A DNA stretch of 64,000 nucleotides from Laceyella sacchari (GTDB taxonomy: Bacteria > Bacillota > Bacilli > Thermoactinomycetales > Thermoactinomycetaceae): positions 372,001 to 436,000 of the forward strand of contig NZ_SMDD01000001.1 of NCBI RefSeq assembly GCF_004343255.1, in the 5' to 3' direction. Numbering within the stretch: the first letter of the stretch is position 1; each line of letters begins with the position of its first letter. This document shows, in pieces, positions 55,886 through 63,445 of the stretch. The position numbers and the translations under genes were made by a program. The notes under the pieces are model-generated. The model saw only the letters and a program-made list of their open reading frames with translations, had not been told where the DNA came from and ran no database searches.

Positions 55886-56130
55886 GGCATACCAACCTTA
55901 CGGAGAGATTTGTTCTAATATATGTGTACAAGTTATCTGGCAGAAGTGTAAGTTGCTTTTTTATAAGGAGCGGAGCTGGCGTGCAACAGAGGTTCCTTTC
56001 ATCATGTCCAATGGAAAATATTTGAAAAATGATGATTTCTGAATTATAATTCAAGTGCAAAATGTAATTTTTAGCGATGTATCCTTGTTATTGCAACGAT
56101 CGACTTTGTCATTTTAAGGAGGAATAAAAA

Positions 56131-56439
56131 ATGTTTGTGATGCACTTGCGTGGAGAAAAGGACCGTGTTTTGCCGTTTGTTGGGGAGTTACAACAAAAGC
56201 CGCATGTGACAGTCGTTGATGCTGAGATGGAGAAAGAGGGGGAGATGGTGCAACTGTCATTGACGGTCGATCACCAGCCGCGCAAGCGTGTGCAGGTGAT
56301 TCGGCTTCATACCGAGTCAGGCGCAGTGGTGCCCATTCCACTGATGGATGTGATGCAGGTGGAATGGGAAAAAGGAAAACATTTATTCTGCGGATGGTCG
56401 TATGACATTTTTGGAACATCGCGCAACAGGAGAGGATGA
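56131..56439 (+). CDS. Small hypothetical protein, 102 residues
   Basis: A short gene with a strong AAGGAGG site eight bases before its ATG. The product is soluble and strand-rich (VTVVDAEMEKEGEMVQLSLT, then VQVIRLHTESGAVVPIPL) with a C-terminal WSYDIFG. The family is not recognised. It opens a run of five tightly packed genes ending in DoxX. Confidence 0.7.
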   Translation: MFVMHLRGEKDRVLPFVGELQQKPHVTVVDAEMEKEGEMVQLSLTVDHQPRKRVQVIRLHTESGAVVPIPLMDVMQVEWEKGKHLFCGWSYDIFGTSRNRRG

Positions 56440-56441
56440 GG

Positions 56442-56660
56442 ATGGCTGAAATCTGTTTTTGGTATGATCGGTCGCGCGAGCGGTTGGTGATCCGACATTG
56501 TCCCACGGGAGAGATGCGCGTGATACATAAGTTGCAGCCGATGATCCGGTTTTTGTCGGCTTATGGAATAAGGGAGTTGGAAGAGGCGGTTGCTCCCTGC
56601 CATGGAGATGACCGGTTGCATTTGTTCAAACGGATGCAGGTGCATCAGTTGAAGCGGTAG
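56442..56660 (+). CDS. Small hypothetical protein, 72 residues
   Basis: A short basic protein (CFWYDRSRERLVIRHCPTG) with several arginine and histidine residues, ending in a helical HLFKRMQVHQLKR. GGAGAGG lies six bases before the ATG at 56442; an alternative ATG at 56436 overlaps the upstream stop and is less well spaced. Function unknown. Second gene of the small-gene operon. Confidence 0.65.
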   Translation: MAEICFWYDRSRERLVIRHCPTGEMRVIHKLQPMIRFLSAYGIRELEEAVAPCHGDDRLHLFKRMQVHQLKR

Positions 56661-56671
56661 GAGAGGTGTGG

Positions 56672-56965
56672 ATGGTGTGGTTGGTTTCGTCATTACTTAC
56701 TCTGCTTGGAGGGATGGGGTCTGTTTATTATGTGTGCTTGTTGGGCAAATGGCTGGAGGAGGAGCGTATGGGCAAGCGGGAAGCGAGCTTAAGCATCTTG
56801 ACCGGATTGTGCCTCCATGTTGCCTTAGCGATGGCCAGCCGGGGGTTGCCAGCGGTTGTTTCGATTCATTCAGAAACCGCAATGTGGTTGACCCATGGCG
56901 GTATGATGCTGTCGCTTTGCACCAGTGTTATGACGCTCCATTGGTTGCGGCGGAAGTGCGGTTGA
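56672..56965 (+). CDS. Small membrane protein, 97 residues
   Basis: About three hydrophobic helices (VWLVSSLLTLLGGMGSVYYV, then a glycine-containing LTGLCLHVALAMA and a C-terminal helix). TAGGAGAGG precedes the ATG at 56672 with good spacing. The family is not recognised. Third gene of the small-gene operon. Confidence 0.65.
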   Translation: MVWLVSSLLTLLGGMGSVYYVCLLGKWLEEERMGKREASLSILTGLCLHVALAMASRGLPAVVSIHSETAMWLTHGGMMLSLCTSVMTLHWLRRKCG

Positions 56966-57108
56966 TAGCCGGGTTGGTGTGGATGTTGTCCGTAGCGTTC
57001 GCAATTTGGACACATGTACTTAAGAAAGATTTAATCTCTGTTTATCAGGGGTTTAGGACTGAGGGGTATGATGGCATGGATAAGAGATTGAAAGGGGAAA
57101 CAACATGA
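56962..57108 (+). CDS. Very small single-helix membrane protein, 48 residues
   Basis: A TTG start overlapping the stop of the previous gene (TTGA) opens a frame with one transmembrane helix (IAGLVWMLSVAFAIWTH) and a charged tail ending KRLKGETT. Its stop codon overlaps the ATG of the DoxX gene (ATGA), so it is coupled on both sides. A GTG at 56956 is an alternative start. Overlaps at both ends are the main support. Function unknown. Confidence 0.5.
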   Translation: MIAGLVWMLSVAFAIWTHVLKKDLISVYQGFRTEGYDGMDKRLKGETT

Positions 57109-57485
57109 AATTACAGGCGAGTTACGGCCCTGTGTTCCTACGGATTGGGCTGGCTCTCATTTTTCTTATTCATGGTGCGCAGAAATTAATGGGCATGGAA
57201 CAGACGATCGGATTCTTCGGCCAGGCAGGCATTCCGATGGCGTCGTTCACGGCTTACGCGGTAGCGGGCTTGGAGGTGTTGATCGGGGTGTCCTTTATCC
57301 TTGGCTTGTTCACTTCTGTCGCTGCAGGGGGTGCGGTTGCGATCATGGCGGGGGCGATCTTGTTTGTGAACGGGAGCAAAGGATTTGCGGGCGGGTATGA
57401 ATATGACTTGTTGATTCTGCTCACCGCCGCGTCGCTCCTGTTTACTGGGCCTGGCGCACTAAAAGTGCCCATCGGCAAAGGTTGA
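57105..57485 (+). CDS. DoxX-family membrane protein
   Basis: A 126-residue, four-helix DoxX protein with the signature RIGLALIFLIHGAQKL and GLEVLIGVSFILGLF, paralogous to the gene at 33060. It is the last gene of the small-gene operon; AAAGGGG precedes its ATG. In other bacteria DoxX is coupled to redox stress, so the whole operon may have an envelope or redox role. That is inference. Confidence 0.87.
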   Translation: MKLQASYGPVFLRIGLALIFLIHGAQKLMGMEQTIGFFGQAGIPMASFTAYAVAGLEVLIGVSFILGLFTSVAAGGAVAIMAGAILFVNGSKGFAGGYEYDLLILLTAASLLFTGPGALKVPIGKG

Positions 57486-57556
57486 GCGCATCGATCTGAC
57501 AAATGGCGGAGCCCATATGGGCGGACGTCTTTGTTCGTTTCAGGTCATAAAACATA

Positions 57557-57591
57557 AAAAACCTCCCAGCCAATTTGGTTGGGAGGTTTTG
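57557..57591. terminator. Terminator after the DoxX operon
   Basis: AAAACCTCCCA and TGGGAGGTTTT form a stem with A and T flanks on both sides, so it may also stop transcripts coming from the opposite strand. Confidence 0.82.
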
Positions 57592-57835
57592 CTTTCATGG
57601 CAGCCAGCACCTCAAACCCCAACAGCTGCGAACTGCCCTCGGTCAGGAAAGTCAGAGCTGGGTTTTGTCGATCACTGAAGGCTAAGCCCTGAACACTAGG
57701 TTAGAAGAACACTGAGCACGTGAACACTGGACGCCAACCGCCGCTTACGTAGCTGCGTGGCTCACTGAGCACTCAATCTTTTAAGAGGAGTCCATGATAT
57801 GGAACTATCTTGAAAGGATAGTCATATCAAAGGAC
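57592..57835. other. Possible structured RNA or repeat region
   Basis: About 240 bases without a coding frame but rich in local pairings: AAACC/GGTTT with CAGCT/AGCTG (about 57,618-57,676), repeated GAACACT (three times) and CTGAGCAC (twice) around 57,690-57,770, and a long hairpin at 57790-57835 (GTCC, TGATATG and ACTATC pairing with their complements around TTGAAAG). It lies beyond the 3' end of the minus-strand DIP1984 gene. I cannot assign it to a known RNA class, and the strand is unknown. Confidence 0.35.
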
Positions 57836-57899
57836 CCTAATCTCAAGGCATTTTTTGGGGTTTACTACGCCATGAAAGCAATGAGATGGAAATAGCTGT

Positions 57900-58457
57900 T
57901 TATTCGTCGATACCGATCAAATGGGTTGTGGCGTTGGCAATTTGCAACGCTGCATCAACCTGTTCCATGAATTCAATGTTGAATTGGTTGACTTTGTCCA
58001 CTTCTTGCCGTGGGAAGAGGTAAAGCAAGTCAGCGTTGTCGACAGAGTCCCGCTCTTTCTTGCTGTTATACCGCTCCACTTCGGCTTCAGCGCGGCGAAT
58101 CGCCGTGTTGCAGGCTTCAACCAAGTCTTGGTTCATGCCGATGAGATGGTTTTTATAAAGCAATGCTTCGTGCAGGGAGAACGTTTTGCCGGCAACGGTG
58201 ATTTTTGTTTCCAAGTTGGTACGATCAATCGCCGATTTGATGATGAAAAAGCGCTGTGCCAGATCATGGTATGCTTGAATCTTGGCTTGCACTTCTTTCT
58301 CCGCCTGCTTGACACTGTATTCTTGGTTAGCCCCTTTAATCCCCCAAGGGTGTTTCTTTTTGGAGGACCAAGCTGAGTAGGTGCTTAATTCTTCTTGAAT
58401 CTTGGCCATACGTTTTTTGATGAGTTTCAATTCGGAGAGTCCTTGTTGAATGAGCAT
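57900..58457 (-). CDS. DIP1984/septicolysin-like family protein
   Basis: A 185-residue helical protein matching the DIP1984 family: opening QQGLSELKLIKKRMAKIQEEL, the AIDRTNLETKITVAGKTFSLHEALLYKN segment and a closing LFPRQEVDKVNQFNIEF. Such proteins have been annotated as septicolysin, a name that does not establish a toxin role. No signal peptide is present. The ATG follows AAAGGGGAG. Confidence 0.78.
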   Translation of the reverse strand: MLIQQGLSELKLIKKRMAKIQEELSTYSAWSSKKKHPWGIKGANQEYSVKQAEKEVQAKIQAYHDLAQRFFIIKSAIDRTNLETKITVAGKTFSLHEALLYKNHLIGMNQDLVEACNTAIRRAEAEVERYNSKKERDSVDNADLLYLFPRQEVDKVNQFNIEFMEQVDAALQIANATTHLIGIDE

Positions 58458-58629
58458 GATGCGCTCCCCTTTTCGTTCAATTAATTAGGAAGATGATTTC
58501 ATAATAGAGGGTTTGCGCTTTTCAGTCAATCATTTCATTTAAAATTAAGATACAGGATTAAATATAAAATATTGTTCTTGCTATAATGAATGATTGGAGA
58601 CTTGTGTTCATGCAATGTGGAGGTGCGAG

Positions 58630-58959
58630 ATGAAATCTTTCATCGATGAATTGGCGAACAAGCTGAAAATCGATGCAGATATGGGTATATCCTGCGAAAT
58701 CGTGGACTTTTTCAGCAATGAAGAGATTGAAAGTTATCAACATAAAGTGGATGACCACAAACATATCTGGATTGACGTGAAAATGTACGAATATGGTTTT
58801 ACCGCCGCCAATGCTTTGTTTATGTCTTTTATGGCTTATATGAGTTATGCTCACTTCGCAGTGTTCTCCTCCACAGGGGGCGTTGATTGGACCCAGTATG
58901 ATTTTCTTTCGTCAATGGATGGAAAAACAGGCTTTTATTGCCATGTGCGGATTTCATGA
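58630..58959 (+). CDS. Small hypothetical protein, 109 residues
   Basis: A soluble or weakly membrane-associated protein with one hydrophobic stretch (ALFMSFMAYMSYAHFAVF), an aspartate/histidine-rich middle (HKVDDHKHIWIDVKMY) and a strand-rich C-terminus. GTGGAGGTG lies five bases before the ATG at 58630. Family not recognised. A clear terminator follows. Confidence 0.65.
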   Translation: MKSFIDELANKLKIDADMGISCEIVDFFSNEEIESYQHKVDDHKHIWIDVKMYEYGFTAANALFMSFMAYMSYAHFAVFSSTGGVDWTQYDFLSSMDGKTGFYCHVRIS

Positions 58960-58984
58960 CCGTGTTAGCAAATGATAAACCGAT

Positions 58985-59027
58985 AAAGGCGCATTCGCTT
59001 CACAACAGAGCGAAGGCGCCTTTGTTG
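58985..59027 (+). terminator. Intrinsic terminator after the 109-residue gene
   Basis: AAAGGCGC (58985-58992) with CGCT pairs with AGCG and GGCGCCTTT, then T residues. Confidence 0.85.
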
Positions 59028-59125
59028 CATTAAAAGTGAAGTAATTTGATTGAGTACAATTAAATAGAGTAAAATAGTAGAGGTGTATATAAGTTCTTTT
59101 CCATCGAGAAGGGAGAAATGGCATC

Positions 59126-60148
59126 ATGAGCAATCACAACCAACAAATCTTGCTGATTAACCGACCTAAAGGGATGCCGACTGAAGCGGATTTCAAGTGG
59201 GAAGAGATTCCGGTCCCCCAACCCAGTGAGGGGGAAGTGTTGGTCAAAACGCTCTATTTGTCAGTCGATCCATATATGCGAGGTCGTATGAATGATAGTA
59301 AATCTTACGTAGCTCCATTTGAACTGAACCAACCGATTTCCGGCGGCGTGATTGGCGAAGTGGTTGAATCCAAAGCGCCGGGGCTTGAAGCTGGGGATAT
59401 CGTGGTTGGTATGCTGGATTGGAAAAAGTACCAAACGGTTTCCGTTCAAGGAGTGAAAAAAATTGATCCAACCGTCGCGCCGATCACGACTGCTTTGGGA
59501 GTGGTCGGTATGCCTGGACTAACCGCTTACTTCGGCCTGCTTGACATCGGTAAGCCACAACCCGGGGAGACCGTCGTGATTTCCGGAGCTGCCGGAGCGG
59601 TGGGCATGGTGGTTGGACAAATTGCCAAAATCAAAGGTTGCCGTGTGGTGGGTATTGCCGGGTCTGATGCAAAAGTAGAGTATTTGGTCAAGCAACTGGG
59701 CTTTGATGCAGCCATCAATTATAAGACGGCGACGAATTTAAAAGCGGCGTTGAAAGAAGCTTGCCCCAATGGAGTGGACATTTACTTCGACAATGTGGGT
59801 GGGGAAATTTCGGATGTGGTGATAACCTTAATCAATCCACATGCGCGAATTCCGTTGTGCGGTCAAATCGCATTGTACAATATGGAGAAAGTGGCGATAG
59901 GGCCGCGTATCCAGCCGTTGCTTTTGATCAATAAGGCGTTGATGAAAGGGTTTATCGTTGGCGATTACGCTGAGCGCTTTGAAGAGGGTACCCGCCAGCT
60001 GGCTCTTTGGGTCAAAGAAGGCAAGCTCCGGTATGAGGAAACCATCGTGGACGGATTTGAAAACACCATCCAAGCGTTTTTGGGACTCTTCACCGGTGAG
60101 AACCTGGGCAAGCAATTGGTGAAAGTAGCCGAGCCTTCCAAGCGCTGA
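59126..60148 (+). CDS. NADP-dependent oxidoreductase, MDR family (YfmJ-like)
   Basis: A 340-residue zinc-independent medium-chain reductase of the leukotriene B4 12-hydroxydehydrogenase/CurA group. Features are the substrate-domain segment YLSVDPYMRGRM, the NADP-binding motif GAAGAVGMVVGQIAK and the FDNVGGE motif before the last third. It probably reduces activated C=C bonds with NADPH. The zinc-binding cysteines of alcohol dehydrogenases are absent, as expected. The ATG follows AAGGGAG. B. subtilis YfmJ has the same length and pattern. Confidence 0.88.
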   Translation: MSNHNQQILLINRPKGMPTEADFKWEEIPVPQPSEGEVLVKTLYLSVDPYMRGRMNDSKSYVAPFELNQPISGGVIGEVVESKAPGLEAGDIVVGMLDWKKYQTVSVQGVKKIDPTVAPITTALGVVGMPGLTAYFGLLDIGKPQPGETVVISGAAGAVGMVVGQIAKIKGCRVVGIAGSDAKVEYLVKQLGFDAAINYKTATNLKAALKEACPNGVDIYFDNVGGEISDVVITLINPHARIPLCGQIALYNMEKVAIGPRIQPLLLINKALMKGFIVGDYAERFEEGTRQLALWVKEGKLRYEETIVDGFENTIQAFLGLFTGENLGKQLVKVAEPSKR

Positions 60149-60173
60149 CGGCTGAATAGGAGCATGGAACATG

Positions 60174-60206
60174 ACCCGTTTCCCGTGACTGGGAAACGGG
60201 TTTTTG
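60174..60206 (+). terminator. Intrinsic terminator of the oxidoreductase gene
   Basis: ACCCGTTTCCC and GGGAAACGGGT form a perfect stem, followed by TTTTT. Confidence 0.9.
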
Positions 60207-60391
60207 TGTGGTAAGGAATCACCCGTTGACATAAAAGTCGGAAAGGTGGTTAAATAAATAAAATATTCTAGTAAGGGAACCATTGACGCATGTGAAAATA
60301 CAGTGGTTGATGGCGTAGCATGTTCCCTGCTTTAACAGGGTTAAGCGTTATGGCGTTAATTACAGACAGTGGAGATGAGGGGAGAGAGCCA

Positions 60392-60700
60392 GTGAATAAA
60401 CAGGCGAGTCAAGATAAAGGGATAGTTGAGAATCTGCGGAACATGTCAGTGTTGCGTGAGGAGATGAACCGCATCAACGCACAAATGCTACACCTGCTGA
60501 ATGAGCGGGCGCGGGTGGCCATTGAGATCGGGGAAATCAAAAAACGGCAAAACCGGCCGATTGTCGATGAAAAACGAGAAAGGGAGATCATCGTCAAAAT
60601 GCAGGAGGAAAATCAGGGTCCTGTCACAGATGAACAAGTAGCGCGTTTCTTTGGCAATTTATTCCAGATCGCCAAAGAATTGCAAGCGGTTCGCCGTTAA
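60392..60700 (+). CDS. aroQ: Chorismate mutase, AroQ type
   Basis: A 102-residue stand-alone AroQ-class chorismate mutase, converting chorismate to prephenate for phenylalanine and tyrosine synthesis. The helical signature is visible: LREEMNRINAQMLHLLNERARVA (with the N-terminal catalytic Arg), then IGEIKKRQ and DEKREREI with further active-site residues. Starting at the GTG at 60392 with AGGGGAG upstream gives the normal length. In many Bacilli AroQ is fused to DAHP synthase; here it is separate. Confidence 0.88.
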   Translation: MNKQASQDKGIVENLRNMSVLREEMNRINAQMLHLLNERARVAIEIGEIKKRQNRPIVDEKREREIIVKMQEENQGPVTDEQVARFFGNLFQIAKELQAVRR

Positions 60701-60707
60701 CCAAACG

Positions 60708-60749
60708 AAAAGCCCCGCTGTCTGCGGTCGGACAGCAGGGGCTTTTGTC
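60708..60749 (+). terminator. Intrinsic terminator of the chorismate mutase gene
   Basis: AAAAGCCCC and CTGTC pair with GACAG and GGGGCTTTT with a T-rich end. Confidence 0.9.
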
Positions 60750-60792
60750 CTGGTGGAGAGAGAATTGGGGTTCTTTCCGGATTGTCAAGAAA

Positions 60793-60821
60793 TTGACGAA
60801 AATTGCTTCATGTGTCATACT
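60793..60821 (+). promoter_or_regulatory. Promoter of putP
   Basis: TTGACG (60793-60798), a 17-base spacer and CATACT (60816-60821) lie about 70 bases before the putP start. Near-consensus sigma-A promoter. Confidence 0.6.
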
Positions 60822-60892
60822 ATGTTACCAAGTTAGTATTTTCTTTGTATTTATAACTAATTTTTGTAAATATTTTGAAGGGGGATTGGCGG

Positions 60893-62359
60893 ATGGAATA
60901 TGGCGTGATTATCTCAATCGGCATTTATATGGTAGCGATGCTGATCATTGGTTATTTCGCCTATAAGCGAACTTCGGACCTCTCTGATTATATGTTGGGC
61001 GGGCGGAATCTGGGTCCCGCGGTGACAGCCCTCAGTGCGGGCGCTTCCGATATGAGCGGCTGGCTACTGATGGGGTTGCCCGGTGCTATGTATGCAACAG
61101 GGATCAGCAGCGGCTGGATTGTATTGGGCTTGTGTGTGGGTGCTTATCTCAACTGGCTGTACGTGGCCCCGCGCTTACGAACATATACGGAAGTGGCGCA
61201 GAACGCGATCACCATTCCAGTCTACTTTGAAAACCGTTTCAAAGACCAATCCCGTATTTTGCGCGTAGTATCTGCATTGGTTATTTTTGTTTTCTTCACC
61301 TTCTATACCTCTTCTGGGATGGTATCTGGCGGGGAGTTGTTTAAAACTGCGTTTGGGATGGATTATTTGTGGGGAGTTCTCATTTCTGCGGGTGTCGTAA
61401 TTCTGTATACGCTGTTTGGCGGATTTTTGGCCGTCAGCTGGACAGACTTCGTCCAAGGAACCATCATGTTTGTGGCTTTGATCTTAGTGCCATTGGTTAC
61501 AGTGATGGAGGCGGGTGGCCTCGGTTCGACGCTGGCCGAGATCAAAAGTATCGATCCGGCCTTGCTCGATGCGTTTAAAGGGACGAGCATGATTGGCATC
61601 ATTTCCTTGCTGGCTTGGGGATTGGGATATTTCGGACAACCCCATATCATTGTGCGTTTTATGGCGCTCAGCTCGGTAAAAGAAGCGAAAAGCGCGCGCC
61701 GTATTGGCATGGGCTGGATGATCTTTTCGATCATTGGCGCGATGTTAACAGGCCTGTTTGGAATCGCTTACTTTAACAATGCCGGTATGAAGCTGGAAAA
61801 TCCGGAAACGGTGTTTATCAAATTGGCTGATGTGCTGTTCCATCCGCTGATCACCGGTTTCTTGCTGGCGGCTATCCTGGCGGCAGTTATGAGTACGATT
61901 TCTTCCCAACTGTTGGTGACCTCAAGCGCGTTGACGGAAGACTTCTACAAAGCGTTCTTCCGCCGTTCGGCCACAGATAAGGAGCTGGTGTTGGTCGGAC
62001 GCTTGTCACTCTTGGGTGTATCTTTGATCGCTTTGTATTTGTCCTTGAACCCCAACGAAACCATTCTCAACTTGGTGGGTTATGCGTGGGCCGGCTTCGG
62101 GGCCGCATTCGGACCGGTGGTGTTGATCAGCCTGTTCTGGAAACGGATGAACAAATGGGGAGCGCTTGCCGGCATGCTTACCGGGGCGGTTACCGTCATC
62201 GTATGGGAGCAAATTGAAGCGCTCAGCGAAGTGTATGAGATCATTCCTGGCTTTATCGCGTGTACGTTGGCTATTATCATCGTGAGCCTGCTTACGCCGA
62301 AACCACCGGCTGAGATTGAGGCTGAGTTTGATGAAATGGTGAGACAGACGCAAGTGTAA
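60893..62359 (+). CDS. putP: Sodium/proline symporter PutP
   Basis: A 488-residue sodium:solute symporter with about 13 helices. It has the PutP hallmark ALSAGASDMSGWLLMGLPGA in the second helix, the AEKxx-like GGxxS region GGFLAVSWTDFVQG, and the WGLGYFGQPHIIVRFMA segment of the SSS family. It imports proline with sodium, probably to supply the proline dehydrogenase encoded at 6287. The ATG at 60893 lies seven bases after AAGGGGGA. Homologues may serve osmoprotection (OpuE) instead; the sequence alone does not separate the two roles. Confidence 0.9.
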   Translation: MEYGVIISIGIYMVAMLIIGYFAYKRTSDLSDYMLGGRNLGPAVTALSAGASDMSGWLLMGLPGAMYATGISSGWIVLGLCVGAYLNWLYVAPRLRTYTEVAQNAITIPVYFENRFKDQSRILRVVSALVIFVFFTFYTSSGMVSGGELFKTAFGMDYLWGVLISAGVVILYTLFGGFLAVSWTDFVQGTIMFVALILVPLVTVMEAGGLGSTLAEIKSIDPALLDAFKGTSMIGIISLLAWGLGYFGQPHIIVRFMALSSVKEAKSARRIGMGWMIFSIIGAMLTGLFGIAYFNNAGMKLENPETVFIKLADVLFHPLITGFLLAAILAAVMSTISSQLLVTSSALTEDFYKAFFRRSATDKELVLVGRLSLLGVSLIALYLSLNPNETILNLVGYAWAGFGAAFGPVVLISLFWKRMNKWGALAGMLTGAVTVIVWEQIEALSEVYEIIPGFIACTLAIIIVSLLTPKPPAEIEAEFDEMVRQTQV

Positions 62360-62367
62360 TCGAAAAG

Positions 62368-62400
62368 AACCCATCGCCTCCTATCAAGGGCGGTGGGTTC
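62368..62400. terminator. Terminator between putP and the deacetylase gene
   Basis: AACCCATCGCC (62368-62378) pairs with GGCGGTGGGTT (62389-62399), flanked by A and T residues; the convergent lipoprotein gene ends just beyond. Confidence 0.75.
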
Positions 62401-62405
62401 TTTGC

Positions 62406-63221
62406 TTATTTATATGCAGGAACTTGCAACAATTGGTCAATGGTGACGAATTCGTAGCCTTGTTGCCGCAAGTGTTTGATGATGCGGGGGAGTGATGCGA
62501 CGGTTGCGTCACGTGGCCCACCGGCATCATGTTGCAAGATGATGCTTCCCGGCAAGGCATGATTCTTGACTGTCTGAACGATATCTTCTGCCGTTCTTCC
62601 TTTTTTCCAGTCAAGCGTGTCAACATCCCATTGGATCATCTCATAACCCATTTGTTCCAAGCGTTTGATCTTGCCTTTGACCGCTCCGTATGGCGGGCGC
62701 ATCAAGCGCAGGTCTTTGCCGATGATTTGTTTGACGGTGGCATTGGTTTGATTCATTTCTTGCACCAACTGCTGATCGGTCAAGCTGGGAAGGTACGGAT
62801 GCCGCCATGTATGGCTACCGATCACATGTCCTTCATCATATATCCGCTTAAGCATGTTCGGATGGGCTTTGGCTTGCTGACCCAATACGAAGAATGTGGC
62901 GCGAATTCCGTTTTGCTTTAAGATGTCTAAAATTTGATTGGTATAACGATCATTTGGCCCATCGTCAAATGTCAACGCGACCCATTTCAGCCCGCGCGGA
63001 CCGTGATAATGCATATGTTTCGATTCGGATTTGATCACGGTTTTTTGTAGTGCGGTCAATTCTGGCGGCAATTTGATGCGCTTAGGCATAGGTGAGAGCT
63101 TGGCGAGGTGTGAATGGTCTGCTTGCCATCCGGGTTCTGCGGATTGTTGGTTAAAGCAACCACTGAGCAATGCACTGCTCATAAGTATTGCCGCAAGAAG
63201 ACCATATATTTTTTTTTGCAT
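62406..63221 (-). CDS. Polysaccharide deacetylase lipoprotein
   Basis: A 271-residue predicted lipoprotein (lipobox LLSGC) with a NodB-homology deacetylase domain from about residue 80. Motifs run TFDDGP, the metal-binding HTWRHP, RPPYG, DVDTLDW and LQHDAG, so the active site is complete. Such enzymes deacetylate peptidoglycan or other N-acetylglucosamine polymers at the cell surface. The ATG follows GGAGATT. It is monocistronic and convergent with putP. Confidence 0.93.
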   Translation of the reverse strand: MQKKIYGLLAAILMSSALLSGCFNQQSAEPGWQADHSHLAKLSPMPKRIKLPPELTALQKTVIKSESKHMHYHGPRGLKWVALTFDDGPNDRYTNQILDILKQNGIRATFFVLGQQAKAHPNMLKRIYDEGHVIGSHTWRHPYLPSLTDQQLVQEMNQTNATVKQIIGKDLRLMRPPYGAVKGKIKRLEQMGYEMIQWDVDTLDWKKGRTAEDIVQTVKNHALPGSIILQHDAGGPRDATVASLPRIIKHLRQQGYEFVTIDQLLQVPAYK

Positions 63222-63340
63222 GGTAAATCTCCAATCCCTATAAATCTATTTATATCAATAATAAATTAATCTAAGATAAAATTTATCTACTTTGCTGAGC
63301 TGAACTTGACGATCTTGTGGACGTTTTTTTACGGATTGGT

Positions 63341-63373
63341 TTCAAAAAACGTCCGTGCGTTGGGCACGGACGT
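63341..63373 (-). terminator. Intrinsic terminator of the R2lox gene
   Basis: A perfect 10-bp stem (ACGTCCGTGC with GCACGGACGT) is followed on the minus strand by a run of T residues, about 70 bases past the gene end. Confidence 0.88.
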
Positions 63374-63445
63374 GTGAAGGGGAGAAGAGGAGGTCTGCTT
63401 GGCGATAAACCAATGCTTGGGGAAAGCGTATGTGTCGACAGGGTG

